Part shown: positions 53,644-62,412 of the stretch, piece after piece | How positions within the stretch are numbered: the stretch's first letter is position 1 | Layout of the letters: each line of letters starts with the position of its first letter | Assembly: GCF_003234115.2 (NCBI RefSeq) | Contig: NZ_CP126251.1 | Span: 1 to 64,000 of the forward strand | Source of the DNA: Curtobacterium sp. MCPF17_002 | GTDB taxonomy: Bacteria; Actinomycetota; Actinomycetes; Actinomycetales; Microbacteriaceae | Reading direction: 5' to 3' | Length of the DNA: 64,000 bases | Position numbers and translations under genes: made by a program | Notes under the pieces: generated by a model | Told to the model about the DNA's origin: nothing | The model's input: the letters and a program-made list of their open reading frames with translations, nothing else | Database searches by the model: none

Positions 53644-55062
53644 ATGCCGGACACCGTGCGGAACTTCATCGGAGGCGCCTCGGTCGAGTCGCGCGCCGAC
53701 ACCGCCTTCGACCTGGTCGACCCGACCGACGAGCACGTCTACGGCACCTCGCCGGTCTCCACCGCCGCCGACGTCGACGCCGCCTTCACGGCCGCGAGCA
53801 GCGCGTTCGAGACCTGGCGTCGAACCACCCCGGGGGAGCGGCAGCTCGCCCTGTTCCGGATCGCCGACGCGATGGAGCAGCGGGCGGAGGAGTTCGCCGA
53901 CCTCGAGTCGCTCGACACCGGCAAGCCCCGCGCCACCCTCGTCGAGGACGAGATCCTGCTCTCCGTCGACCAGATCCGCTTCTTCGCCGGCGCCGCCCGG
54001 AACCTCGAGGGGCGGAGCGCCGGCGAGTACCTCGCCGACCACACGTCCTTCGTCCGCCGCGAACCGATCGGCGTCGTCGCCCAGGTCACCCCGTGGAACT
54101 ACCCGCTCAACATGGCGGTGTGGAAGTTCGCCCCAGCGCTCGCCGCGGGGAACACCACCGTGCTGAAGCCGAGCGACACCACACCCCTGTCGACCCTGCT
54201 CCTCGCCGAGGTCGCCGCCGAGTTCCTGCCGCCCGGTGTCCTCAACGTCGTCGTGGGGGACCGCACCACCGGCGCCGCGATGATCGACCACCCGACACCG
54301 CAGCTCGTGTCCATCACGGGCTCGGTCCGTGCCGGGATGGAGGTGGCCCGTGCGGCTGCCGGCGACCTCAAGCGCACGCACCTCGAACTCGGCGGCAAGG
54401 CGCCGGTGATCGTGTTCGACGACGCCGACATCCCGTCCGCCGTCGCCGGGATCGTCGCCGCCGGGTTCTTCAACGCCGGGCAGGACTGCACCGCGGCGAC
54501 CCGGCTGCTCGTGCAGGACGGCATCCACGACGAGTTCGTGGCGGCGCTCGCAGCAGAGGCACGCGTCAACGCGAGAACCGGGTCAGACGGTTACTACGGC
54601 CCGGTCAACAACGCGAACCAGCTCGCGCACGTGCAGTCCTTCGTCGACACGCTGCCCGACCACGCCACCATCGCACTCGGCGGAGCGCGCCAGGGCGACA
54701 CCGGCTACTTCCACCAGGCCACGATCGTCGCCGGGCTCCGGCAGGACGACCGTGCCGTGCAGCAGGAGATCTTCGGCCCGGTGCAGACCGTGCAGCGCTT
54801 CTCGACCGAGGACGAAGCCCTGCGCTGGGCGAACGGCGTCGAGTACGGCCTGGCGAGCTCGGTGTGGACCACCGACCACGCGAGGGCGATGCGCTTCGCC
54901 CGCGACCTCGACTTCGGGTGCGTGTGGATCAACACCCACATCCCGATCGTCGCCGAGATGCCGCACGGCGGCTTCAAGCACTCCGGCTACGGCAAGGACC
55001 TGTCCCAGTACGGGTTCGACGACTACACCCGCATCAAGCACGTCATGTCCTACATCGGCTGA
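53644..55062 (+). CDS. patD: Gamma-aminobutyraldehyde dehydrogenase
   Basis: Oxidises 4-aminobutanal to GABA with NAD. The 472-residue aldehyde dehydrogenase has the PatD/PuuC-style N terminus MPDTVRNFIGGASVESRAD, the TPWNYPLNMAVWKFAPALAAGN motif, HLELGGKAPVIVFDDAD, catalytic Cys282 in NAGQDCTAATR, and the ending MPHGGFKHSGYGKDLSQYGFDDYTRIKHVM, typical for aminobutyraldehyde dehydrogenases. Start is ATG 53644; the region before is the divergent lrp promoter. It lies 23 nt before potA, so import and oxidation genes share a transcript. Confidence 0.92.
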   Translation: MPDTVRNFIGGASVESRADTAFDLVDPTDEHVYGTSPVSTAADVDAAFTAASSAFETWRRTTPGERQLALFRIADAMEQRAEEFADLESLDTGKPRATLVEDEILLSVDQIRFFAGAARNLEGRSAGEYLADHTSFVRREPIGVVAQVTPWNYPLNMAVWKFAPALAAGNTTVLKPSDTTPLSTLLLAEVAAEFLPPGVLNVVVGDRTTGAAMIDHPTPQLVSITGSVRAGMEVARAAAGDLKRTHLELGGKAPVIVFDDADIPSAVAGIVAAGFFNAGQDCTAATRLLVQDGIHDEFVAALAAEARVNARTGSDGYYGPVNNANQLAHVQSFVDTLPDHATIALGGARQGDTGYFHQATIVAGLRQDDRAVQQEIFGPVQTVQRFSTEDEALRWANGVEYGLASSVWTTDHARAMRFARDLDFGCVWINTHIPIVAEMPHGGFKHSGYGKDLSQYGFDDYTRIKHVMSYIG

Positions 55063-55085
55063 ACCCGACACCTCCTGGAGGCACC

Positions 55086-56273
55086 ATGGCAATGACCGGC
55101 ACGTTCGCCGAATCCGGAGCGGACCTCCGGCTCGACCGGATCACCAAGTCCTTCCCCGGCCACACCGCGGTCGACTCCCTCGACCTCGTCGTGCCGGCCG
55201 GCTCGTTCTTCGCCCTGCTCGGCCCCTCCGGCTGCGGCAAGACGACGACACTGCGGCTCGTCGCCGGACTCGAGGAACCCACGAGCGGCACCATCACGAT
55301 CGGCGGCCAGGACGTCACCGAGACGAAGCCGTACCAGCGGCCGGTCAACACGGTGTTCCAGAACTACGCACTGTTCCCGCACATGAGCGTGCTCGACAAC
55401 GTCGCGTTCGGCCTGAAGCGACGACGGATCCCGGACCCGATGACGAAGGCGAAGGAGGCGCTCCGGCTCGTCGAGCTCGAGGGCTCGGCGTCGAAGCGGC
55501 CCGCGCAGCTCTCCGGCGGCATGCAGCAACGCGTCGCCCTGGCCCGGGCCATCGTGAACCGTCCGGCCCTGCTGCTCCTCGACGAGCCGCTCGGCGCGCT
55601 CGACCTGAAGCTCCGGCACCAGATGCAGCTCGAGCTGAAGACGATCCAGGCCGAGGTCGGACTCACCTTCCTGCACGTCACCCACGACCAGGAAGAGGCG
55701 ATGACGATGGCCGACACGGTCGCCGTCATGAACGGCGGCCGGATCGAGCAGATGGGCAGCCCGCAGGACCTGTACGAGCTGCCCCGCACCGTGTTCGTCG
55801 CGAACTTCCTCGGCCAGTCGAACCTGCTCGAGGGCGATGTCCGCGGCACCGAGGGTGAACTGCTCGTCGTCGCGACCGCCGCCGGCACCATCGCGGTCCC
55901 CGCGGCGCGGGCCGTCGCCACCTCCGGTCGCGTCGTCGTCGGCGTCCGTCCCGAGAAGCTCAAGATCCGCAGCACGGAACCCACCCCCGAGGCCGGCCGG
56001 AACATCCTCGGCCCCGGCCGCGTCGTCGACGTCTCGTTCTCCGGGGTGAGCACCCAGTACCTCGTCGACGTGCCCGGCGCGGGTCGCGTCTCCGTCTTCG
56101 CGCAGAACTCGAAGGGCGGGCCCCGTGTCCAGACCGGTACCGAGGTCTGGCTCACGTGGGGCGTCGACCACGGTTTCGGCCTGGAGGCGCACCCCGCGTC
56201 CGACCAGACCGTCACCGCCGGAGCCGACCCGCGCCTCCAGTCCGCACCGGCCACCGCAGGAGCGGTCGCGTGA
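55086..56273 (+). CDS. potA: Spermidine/putrescine ABC transporter ATP-binding protein
   Basis: The ATPase of a Pot-type polyamine importer. Of 395 residues, the ABC domain (about 15-250) has Walker A GPSGCGKTTT, the Q-loop NTVFQNYALFPHMSV, signature LSGGMQQRVALARAI and Walker B LLLLDEPLGALD; a TOBE domain follows (about 280-365). GGAGG lies just before ATG 55086. The last 30 residues (GLEAHPASDQ to the end) are encoded partly by a GGCCTGGAGGCGC/GCGCCTCCAGTCC inverted repeat (56178-56243), so a dispersed repeat seems to have extended or reshaped the C terminus. The stop overlaps potD by 4 nt. Confidence 0.93.
   Translation: MAMTGTFAESGADLRLDRITKSFPGHTAVDSLDLVVPAGSFFALLGPSGCGKTTTLRLVAGLEEPTSGTITIGGQDVTETKPYQRPVNTVFQNYALFPHMSVLDNVAFGLKRRRIPDPMTKAKEALRLVELEGSASKRPAQLSGGMQQRVALARAIVNRPALLLLDEPLGALDLKLRHQMQLELKTIQAEVGLTFLHVTHDQEEAMTMADTVAVMNGGRIEQMGSPQDLYELPRTVFVANFLGQSNLLEGDVRGTEGELLVVATAAGTIAVPAARAVATSGRVVVGVRPEKLKIRSTEPTPEAGRNILGPGRVVDVSFSGVSTQYLVDVPGAGRVSVFAQNSKGGPRVQTGTEVWLTWGVDHGFGLEAHPASDQTVTAGADPRLQSAPATAGAVA
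56178..56243. repeat. GGACTGGAGGC-family inverted repeat inside potA
   Basis: GGCCTGGAGGCGC (56178-56190) and GCGCCTCCAGTCC (56231-56243) are inverted arms with one mismatch and a 40-nt loop, located within the last 32 codons of potA. All other full copies of this family in the window are intergenic. Confidence 0.75.
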
Positions 56274-57490
56274 GTCCCGTGCCGGAGCCGGGTCCCGACC
56301 TGCTCCGCGGACTCACGTCCGGCCGCGTCAGCCGACGCGGTTTCCTGGCCGGCGGCGGGGCCGCCGCGGTGGCGGCGCTCCTCGCCGGCTGCAGCATCAA
56401 GGGGTCGGCGGCCTCGGCCGACGACACCGTGGACTGGAACCGGTTCTGGAAGGACGCGAAGGCGACCAAGGAGCTCAACTTCGCGAACTGGCCGCTCTAC
56501 ATCGACTCGGACCACGGCAAGTCCGAGTCCCTCGCCCTGTTCAAGCAGGAGACGGGCATCGCCGTCGATTACCAGGCGGTCATCCAGGACAACGCGACGT
56601 TCTACGCCACCGTGTCGCCGATCCTCCGGGCGCACGGCGCCACCGGGTACGACCTGGTCGTCATGACGAACGGGTACGAGCTCACCGAGATGATCAAGAA
56701 CGGGTTCGTCTGCAAGCTCGACCACTCGCGGCTGCCGAACTTCGCCGCGAACGCATCGAAGTCCGTGCAGGACCCGATCTACGACCCGGGCAACGAGCAC
56801 TCCGTCGTGTGGCAGACCGGCTTCACCGGGCTCGCCTACAACCCGAAGTACACCGGGCGGAAGATCACGTCGTTCCAGGACCTGCTCGACCCGGAGTTCG
56901 CCGGCCGCATCGGGCTGATGAGCGACAACACCGAACTCGGGTCGCTCGGCCTGCTCGCGCTCGGCATCTCGCCGGAGACCTCGACCCCCTCGGACTGGCG
57001 GAAGGCGCAGGACTGGCTCCGGAAGCTGCGTCCGAGTGTCACCGGCTTCTACGACCAGAGCTACATCAACCGGCTCGAGAACGGCGACACCTGGATCACC
57101 CAGGCGTGGTCGGGCGACGTCTTCCAGGCGCAGCAGTCCGGGTTCCCGCACCTGGAGTTCGTCACGCCGGAGGAGGGCCAGATGACCTGGCACGACAACA
57201 TGCTCATCCCGCGGCAGGCGTCCAACCCGGTGTCCGCGCTGGCGTGGATGAACTTCTACTACACGCCGAAGGCCGCCGGGATCGTCGAGGACTACGTGAA
57301 CTACGTCTGCCCGGTGCCCGGCGCCGAGGACTACGTGCGGGACGTGCTCGACGACCCGACCGTGGCGGACAGCCCGCTGGTGTTCCCGTCGTCGGACGTC
57401 CTCGAGAAGTCGCACGAGTTCCGGGTGTTCGAGAACTACGACGAGTACTCGGAGTGGAACGGCATCTTCAACGCGGTGGTGCAGTCGTGA
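56270..57490 (+). CDS. potD: Spermidine/putrescine ABC transporter substrate-binding lipoprotein
   Basis: A 406-residue PotD-like extracellular solute-binding protein. Its N terminus has a twin-arginine motif (RVSRRGFLAGGG, Arg22-Arg23) followed by a hydrophobic core and lipobox LAGC with Cys41, suggesting Tat export and lipid anchoring, an arrangement common in Actinobacteria. The mature part has ELNFANWPLYID, YDLVVMTNGYELTEMIK and GLMSDNTELGS stretches of the polyamine-binding family. The GTG start at 56270 overlaps the potA stop (GTGA). Confidence 0.91.
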   Translation: MSPVPEPGPDLLRGLTSGRVSRRGFLAGGGAAAVAALLAGCSIKGSAASADDTVDWNRFWKDAKATKELNFANWPLYIDSDHGKSESLALFKQETGIAVDYQAVIQDNATFYATVSPILRAHGATGYDLVVMTNGYELTEMIKNGFVCKLDHSRLPNFAANASKSVQDPIYDPGNEHSVVWQTGFTGLAYNPKYTGRKITSFQDLLDPEFAGRIGLMSDNTELGSLGLLALGISPETSTPSDWRKAQDWLRKLRPSVTGFYDQSYINRLENGDTWITQAWSGDVFQAQQSGFPHLEFVTPEEGQMTWHDNMLIPRQASNPVSALAWMNFYYTPKAAGIVEDYVNYVCPVPGAEDYVRDVLDDPTVADSPLVFPSSDVLEKSHEFRVFENYDEYSEWNGIFNAVVQS

Positions 57491-58428
57491 GCGCGGTCGG
57501 CACCGCCGGTCTCGCCGGCGTCGGCACCGGGCCGGGCGCCGCCGGTCCCGCTCCGGTCCGTCGCGGTCGTCGGCGGAGCACGCCGTTCCTGCTCGCGCTC
57601 GTCGGGACCGCGTACCTCTGCGTGTTCTTCGTCATCCCGCTGGTGTCCGGGCTCATCGTCTCGCTCATGTCCGGCAACCCGGACGACGGCTACACGTTCA
57701 CGTGGAACTGGGGCATCTACTCGTCGCTGTTCGTCGACCCGCAGGTGCCCTACCTGACGTTCCTGCTCCGGTCGCTCTGGTACGGCGCGGCCGCCACGGT
57801 CGTCACGATCATCGTCGGGTACCCGGTCGCGTACTTCATCGCGTTCCGGGTGTCCCCGCGGTGGAAGAACCCGCTCCTCATGCTCGTGTTCGTGAGCTTC
57901 CTGGTGTCGTTCATCATCCGGACCGACATGTGGGCGTTCGTCCTCGCGTCGCAGGGGCCGGTCGTCACGGTGCTGCAGGGCATCGGGCTCGCGGGCAAGG
58001 ACTTCCACATCCTCGGGACCGGTGGCGCCGTGATCTTCGGCGACGCGTACAACGACCTGGCGTTCATGGTGCTGCCGATCTACGCCGCGCTCGAGCGCAT
58101 CGACCCGCGGCTCGGCGAAGCGGCGAACGACCTCTACGCGGGGAAGTTCCGGGCGTTCTGGCACACCACGTTGCCGCTGTCCCGCTCCGGCATCTTCGCC
58201 GGCGTGCTGCTCGTGTTCATCGACTCCGTCGGGGACCCGGTGAACTCGGCGCTCCTCGGCGGCACGAACACGTACACGATCGGCCAGGCGATCCAGGACG
58301 CCTACTCCGGCAACCAGCAGTACAACGTCGCCGCGGCGCTGTCGACCGTCCTCATGGTCGTGCTCGGCATCATCCTGTTCATCTATGCCCGCGTCTCCGG
58401 CACCGACGACCTCGAGGACCTCGTATGA
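57487..58428 (+). CDS. potB: Spermidine/putrescine ABC transporter permease PotB
   Basis: A 313-residue inner-membrane permease with six main hydrophobic segments and the EAA-type cytoplasmic loop LGEAANDLYAGKFRAFWHTTLPLSRSGIFAG. Start is the GTG at 57487, overlapping the potD stop by 4 nt; the first 35 residues are Gly/Ala-rich and cytoplasmic. It forms the membrane channel with PotC. Confidence 0.92.
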   Translation: MSAVGTAGLAGVGTGPGAAGPAPVRRGRRRSTPFLLALVGTAYLCVFFVIPLVSGLIVSLMSGNPDDGYTFTWNWGIYSSLFVDPQVPYLTFLLRSLWYGAAATVVTIIVGYPVAYFIAFRVSPRWKNPLLMLVFVSFLVSFIIRTDMWAFVLASQGPVVTVLQGIGLAGKDFHILGTGGAVIFGDAYNDLAFMVLPIYAALERIDPRLGEAANDLYAGKFRAFWHTTLPLSRSGIFAGVLLVFIDSVGDPVNSALLGGTNTYTIGQAIQDAYSGNQQYNVAAALSTVLMVVLGIILFIYARVSGTDDLEDLV

Positions 58429-59303
58429 CCGCCGTCGCACCGCCCCGCTCGTCCACCGCGCCGACGTCGCCCGTCACCGGCGCGACCGGTCGCCGCCCGG
58501 GCCGGCACGGGGTGAACCGCCGCGGGCCGTGGCTCGCCATCGTGTACTGGGTGGTCATCGCGATCACCCTCGTGCCGATCGTCTACATGATCGTGTACTC
58601 GTTCAACGACGCCCCGACGAACCGGCTGTCGTTCGCGTGGAACGGCTTCACGACCTACTGGTACGCGAACCTCGTGAACGTCTCCGGGCTCGGAGCCGCC
58701 TTCGTCACCTCGGTGGTCATCGCGTTCCTGGCGGCGATCGTCTCCGTCGCGATCGGCCTGCCGCTCGCCCTGGCGCTCGAGCGCTACCGGTTCCCCGGCC
58801 GGGGCGCCGTCAACGCCGTCGTGTTCGCCGACATCGCGGCGCCGTCGATCGTCGTCGGGTCCGCCTCACTGTCGTTCTTCCTGTCGATCGGGCTCGGGAC
58901 GGGGTTCCTCACGGTGCTCCTCACCCACGTGGCGTTCGACGTCGCCTACGTCGTCGTGGTGCTGCGGGCGCGGATCGCGGGGACGTCTCGGGCGCTCGAG
59001 GAGGCCGCGGGCGATCTCGGTGCGACGCCCTTGCAGGCCTTCCGGCTCGTCACCCTGCCGCTGCTGGCGCCGGGCATGCTCGCCGCGGGGCTGCTGGCGC
59101 TGGCGATGTCGATCGACGACTACGTCATCACGTCGTTCGTCGCCGGCCCCTCGGTCACGTTCCCGCTGTTCGTGTACGGCGCCGCGAAGGCCGGGATGCC
59201 GCCGCAGGTCCTCTGCTTCGGGACGCTCGTGTTCGCGGTCGGGCTGCTCGTCGCGCTGCTCAACGGCGCGCTCAACCGGCGGTTGGCGCGCACCCGAGGC
59301 TGA
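58425..59303 (+). CDS. potC: Spermidine/putrescine ABC transporter permease PotC
   Basis: A 292-residue permease with six hydrophobic segments and the EAA loop LEEAAGDLGATPLQAFRLVTLPLLAPG (about 195-220). The N terminus is basic and Pro-rich up to about 35. Start ATG 58425 overlaps the potB stop by 4 nt. It is the last gene of patD-potA-potD-potB-potC and converges with the GMC oxidoreductase gene across a short hairpin. Confidence 0.92.
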   Translation: MTAVAPPRSSTAPTSPVTGATGRRPGRHGVNRRGPWLAIVYWVVIAITLVPIVYMIVYSFNDAPTNRLSFAWNGFTTYWYANLVNVSGLGAAFVTSVVIAFLAAIVSVAIGLPLALALERYRFPGRGAVNAVVFADIAAPSIVVGSASLSFFLSIGLGTGFLTVLLTHVAFDVAYVVVVLRARIAGTSRALEEAAGDLGATPLQAFRLVTLPLLAPGMLAAGLLALAMSIDDYVITSFVAGPSVTFPLFVYGAAKAGMPPQVLCFGTLVFAVGLLVALLNGALNRRLARTRG

Positions 59304-59318
59304 GTCCGCACGTGCTCG

Positions 59319-59339
59319 CCCGCTTCCCGAGGGGCGGGG
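59319..59339. terminator. Weak hairpin between potC and the GMC gene
   Basis: CCCGC-TT-CCC can pair with GGG-GCGGG around GA, between convergent stop codons. Stem is bulged and short, so this is uncertain. Confidence 0.35.
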
Positions 59340-59342
59340 CGG

Positions 59343-60932
59343 TCAGGCGACGACGGCCACGGCCCGCTCGCGGTCGGCGCGGGCGTCGTCGCGGAGCAGC
59401 AGGTCGGCGGTGCGGAGCGACAGCGCCATGATCGTCAGCGCCGGGTTGGCGATGAGGGAGCTCGGGAACACCGAGTTGTCGACGATCCACAGGTTCGGGA
59501 CGTCCCACGACCGACCGGCGGCGTCCACGACGGAGCTCGCGGCATCGGTCCCCATCCGCGCGGTGCCGACGGTGTGCGCCGCGCGGTCGAGCACCCGGAC
59601 GTCGTGTCCGCCCGCGGCCTCGACGATCGCGGTCATCCTGTCGACCGCGTGCCGGGTGATCGCCGCCTCGTTCGACCCGGCGGAGAAGGTCACGCGGGCC
59701 TTCGGCACCCCGTGGGCATCCACCTCGTCGCTGAGCACCAGACGGTTGTCGTCGTACGGCAGGCACTCGGCGTTGATGCCGACCCCGGCCATCCGTGGGT
59801 AGTCCCGCAGCGCCCGGACCAGTGCGGTACCACGGAGACCACCGCCACGGACGAGCGACGTCGCGAGCGTCAGCGGCTGCACGCCGAGGCTCTGGACGAG
59901 GTACCCGCCGGCGAAGTCCGCGTCGGACGGCCGGACGAAGTCCTCGGTGATGATCGACGACGGGTAGCCGCGGTAGGAGCGCATCGACTCGTCGAACGTC
60001 GCCCACACCTGGGTCGCACCGTGCGCGGTGAAGTTCCGTCCGACCTGGCCGCTGCTGTTCGCGACGCCGGTGTGGAGCAGCAGCCGTGGGGTCTCGATCC
60101 CGCCCGCGGCGAGCACGAGCGCGCGGCACCGCTGCCGGTGGTCGCGCCCGCCCTGCCGGTAGACGACGGCCTCGACCTCGCCACGGGCGTCGAGCTCGAT
60201 GCCGTGCACGAACGCCTCCGCCCGGATCTCCGCGCCGAACGCGACGGCGGCCGGCAGGTAGGTCGTGTCCATCGTGACCTTCGAGCCGTTGCGGCACCCC
60301 TGGTGGCAGGACCCGCAGGACACGCACGCCTGCCGGAGGCCGTGGTGCTCCTGCACCCGGTCCTCGGTGGTGAGCCCCACGGGGGCGTCCGTCGCCGTGA
60401 TGCCCACCTCGGCGGCACCGCGGATCATCATGTCCGAGGAGGCGTTCCGCGGCGGCGGTCCCATCCGGTACCGCCGAGCCGGGTCCCACGGGTAGTGCGC
60501 GGGGCCGGCGACGCCGACGTCGTGTTCGACCTGCTCGATCCAGCCGGTGAGTTCGGCGTGGTCGATCGGCCAGTCCTCGCCGAGTCCGCTGTCGGTCCGC
60601 AGCCGGAGGTCGTGGGCGTTGGGCCGAGGCGTGAAGGCGCCCCAGTGCAGGGTCGACCCGCCGACCCCGGTCCCGCTGTTGTTCGGGCCGAACGCGGTCG
60701 GGGTGCTGCCGCCGCTGATCCGCTCGTCCATCCAGTTGATGTCGCCAGGAGCCTCGACCTCGTCCGGGACGTGGTCGCCCGGCTCGGTGTTCGGTCCGGC
60801 CTCGAGCGCGACGACCCGCAATCCCCGGCGTGCCAGGGTCGCGAGCAGGGGTGCCCCGCCCGCCCCGGTGCCGACGACGACGACGTCGACGACCTCGTCC
60901 TCGTCGTACCGGCGCTGTCCGCTGAGGTTCAT
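59343..60932 (-). CDS. GMC-family oxidoreductase (gluconate dehydrogenase large-subunit-like)
   Basis: A 529-residue flavoprotein with VVVVGTGAGGAPLLATLARRG (about 16-36) and the closing NLWIVDNSVFPSSLIANPALTIMALSLRTADLL. It contains a CVSCGSCHQGC motif (about 200) that resembles the Cys-rich insert of gluconate 2-dehydrogenase-like GMC proteins. It oxidises some alcohol or sugar; the substrate cannot be read. The start ATG 60932 overlaps the next upstream gene's stop by 4 nt. That gene carries a gluconate-dehydrogenase-subunit-3-like domain, supporting a two-subunit enzyme. Confidence 0.85.
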   Translation of the reverse strand: MNLSGQRRYDEDEVVDVVVVGTGAGGAPLLATLARRGLRVVALEAGPNTEPGDHVPDEVEAPGDINWMDERISGGSTPTAFGPNNSGTGVGGSTLHWGAFTPRPNAHDLRLRTDSGLGEDWPIDHAELTGWIEQVEHDVGVAGPAHYPWDPARRYRMGPPPRNASSDMMIRGAAEVGITATDAPVGLTTEDRVQEHHGLRQACVSCGSCHQGCRNGSKVTMDTTYLPAAVAFGAEIRAEAFVHGIELDARGEVEAVVYRQGGRDHRQRCRALVLAAGGIETPRLLLHTGVANSSGQVGRNFTAHGATQVWATFDESMRSYRGYPSSIITEDFVRPSDADFAGGYLVQSLGVQPLTLATSLVRGGGLRGTALVRALRDYPRMAGVGINAECLPYDDNRLVLSDEVDAHGVPKARVTFSAGSNEAAITRHAVDRMTAIVEAAGGHDVRVLDRAAHTVGTARMGTDAASSVVDAAGRSWDVPNLWIVDNSVFPSSLIANPALTIMALSLRTADLLLRDDARADRERAVAVVA

Positions 60933-62284
60933 CGTTCGGCTCCCGCCGGTTCCCATGCTTCGCGCTGTCCCGCTCCGAGGAGCAGGAAGCCCTGTTTCCG
61001 CAGGCCGTCGCCGCCGTTGGCGTACCCGTCGTAGTCGATGTCCGCCATCGTGGCCGGGTGTGCGACCCACTCCTTGGCGAGGTCGACGCTCGCGTCCTCG
61101 GCCCACGCCCGCAGTTGCGCGGCGTCGAGGACGCCCGAGGTGGGCGTGTACTCACCCGCGGTGACGGCGTCGAGCACCGTCGCGAGGTGGTCGTCCCCGT
61201 GCGCGGTCTCGGCCTGCAGTGTGTCGAGCGCTGCGCGGTAGGCGTCGACGTCGGCGGGGAGCCCGTCCGGCCGCCAGCCGTCCCCGAGCCCGTCGGCGAG
61301 CCGGGCGTCGACGCGGCCGGCGAGGTCGACCTGACGGCGGCGCTCGCCGGGCTGCGGCACCACGACACGAGCGACGGCGCGCAGGGTGTCGAGCTGCTCC
61401 CGGCTCAGCGCACGCGGGTCGCGGTCCGGGGCGTCCGGCAGTGCGCGCACGGCGAAGAGCCCCCGGGTCCGGGCGCTCACCCGCGGGGAGGCGATGAGCC
61501 GCGCGGTGCCCTTCGGGACGACCGGTCCGTGGTCGACCCGGCGGCGCCAGAAGTCGCGGATGCGGTCGGCGACCTCGTCCGGCTGCTCCCAGGGCAGCAG
61601 GTGCGCTGCGCCTGCGACGACGCCGAACTCGCCGTTCGGCCAGTGCGGCACGTTCAGGGTGCGCTGTGCGTCGGGTCCGAGGTCGCCGTCCTCCGCCCCG
61701 GCGAGGACGAGCGCGGGTACGGGGTTCGGCGGGCAGGCCGCGGACCAGTCCTCGCGGCTGCCGCGGAGGAGCCAGTCCGTCCACGCCTGCGGTGCCGAGC
61801 GCCGGACGTCGTGCACGGCCTGGGCCTGCTGCGCCGACGGCAGCCGTGCGTCGGTGTTCGCGTCGACGAACGCCGCGGCCTCGTCCGGTCCGATCTCGCC
61901 GTCGGCCGCCCACCCGAGCATCGTGGCCCGTCGTTCCTCGTCCATCGGCTCGGGGGAGAGCGGCGAGGCCGCGAGCAGCACGACGGCGCGGAGCCCGAAC
62001 AGCCCGTTCGAGCCGTCGACGGTCCGGGAGGCCACGATCGACGCGACCTTGCCGCCCATCGAGTGCCCGATCAGCGCCCACTCGGTGGCACCGCTCCGCC
62101 CGATCGCGCGCTCGACGAGCTGGGTCATCTCCTCGACCGTGGTGCCGGACGCCGAGGACGACCGGCCGAAGCCGGGCAGGTCGATCCCGACGAGGTCCAG
62201 GGTGCCGGCGAGCCGGGTGCGCAGTCCCACGAACTCCTCGGAGCTCGACCCGAGGGCGTGGAGGCAGAACACGGTGGTCGGCAT
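60929..62284 (-). CDS. Fusion of alpha/beta-hydrolase and gluconate 2-dehydrogenase subunit 3-like domain
   Basis: A 451-residue protein in two parts. Residues about 1-250 are an alpha/beta-hydrolase (VFCLHALGSSSEEFVGLR, nucleophile Ser75 in LIGHSMGGKVA, His region GVVAGAAHLLPWEQPDEVADRI). Residues about 290-440 (LSREQLDTLRAVARVVVPQPGERR through EWVAHPATMADIDYDGYANGG) match the gluconate 2-dehydrogenase subunit 3 style. The ATG at 62284 has AGGA 8 nt upstream. It is coupled to the GMC gene. A single reading frame covers both parts, so this is a genuine fusion unless the assembly has an error. Confidence 0.82.
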   Translation of the reverse strand: MPTTVFCLHALGSSSEEFVGLRTRLAGTLDLVGIDLPGFGRSSSASGTTVEEMTQLVERAIGRSGATEWALIGHSMGGKVASIVASRTVDGSNGLFGLRAVVLLAASPLSPEPMDEERRATMLGWAADGEIGPDEAAAFVDANTDARLPSAQQAQAVHDVRRSAPQAWTDWLLRGSREDWSAACPPNPVPALVLAGAEDGDLGPDAQRTLNVPHWPNGEFGVVAGAAHLLPWEQPDEVADRIRDFWRRRVDHGPVVPKGTARLIASPRVSARTRGLFAVRALPDAPDRDPRALSREQLDTLRAVARVVVPQPGERRRQVDLAGRVDARLADGLGDGWRPDGLPADVDAYRAALDTLQAETAHGDDHLATVLDAVTAGEYTPTSGVLDAAQLRAWAEDASVDLAKEWVAHPATMADIDYDGYANGGDGLRKQGFLLLGAGQREAWEPAGAER

Positions 62285-62412
62285 CCCTCGTTCCTACGGT
62301 GCCGGGCGCGCCTGCTCCCAGCGCGCCTGTACCCCGCGGGGCAATGTTTCGAGCGTGCGACGATCGGCGTCGGACCGGGCGCACCCACGGGTACCGGCGA
62401 TAGGTTCCACAC

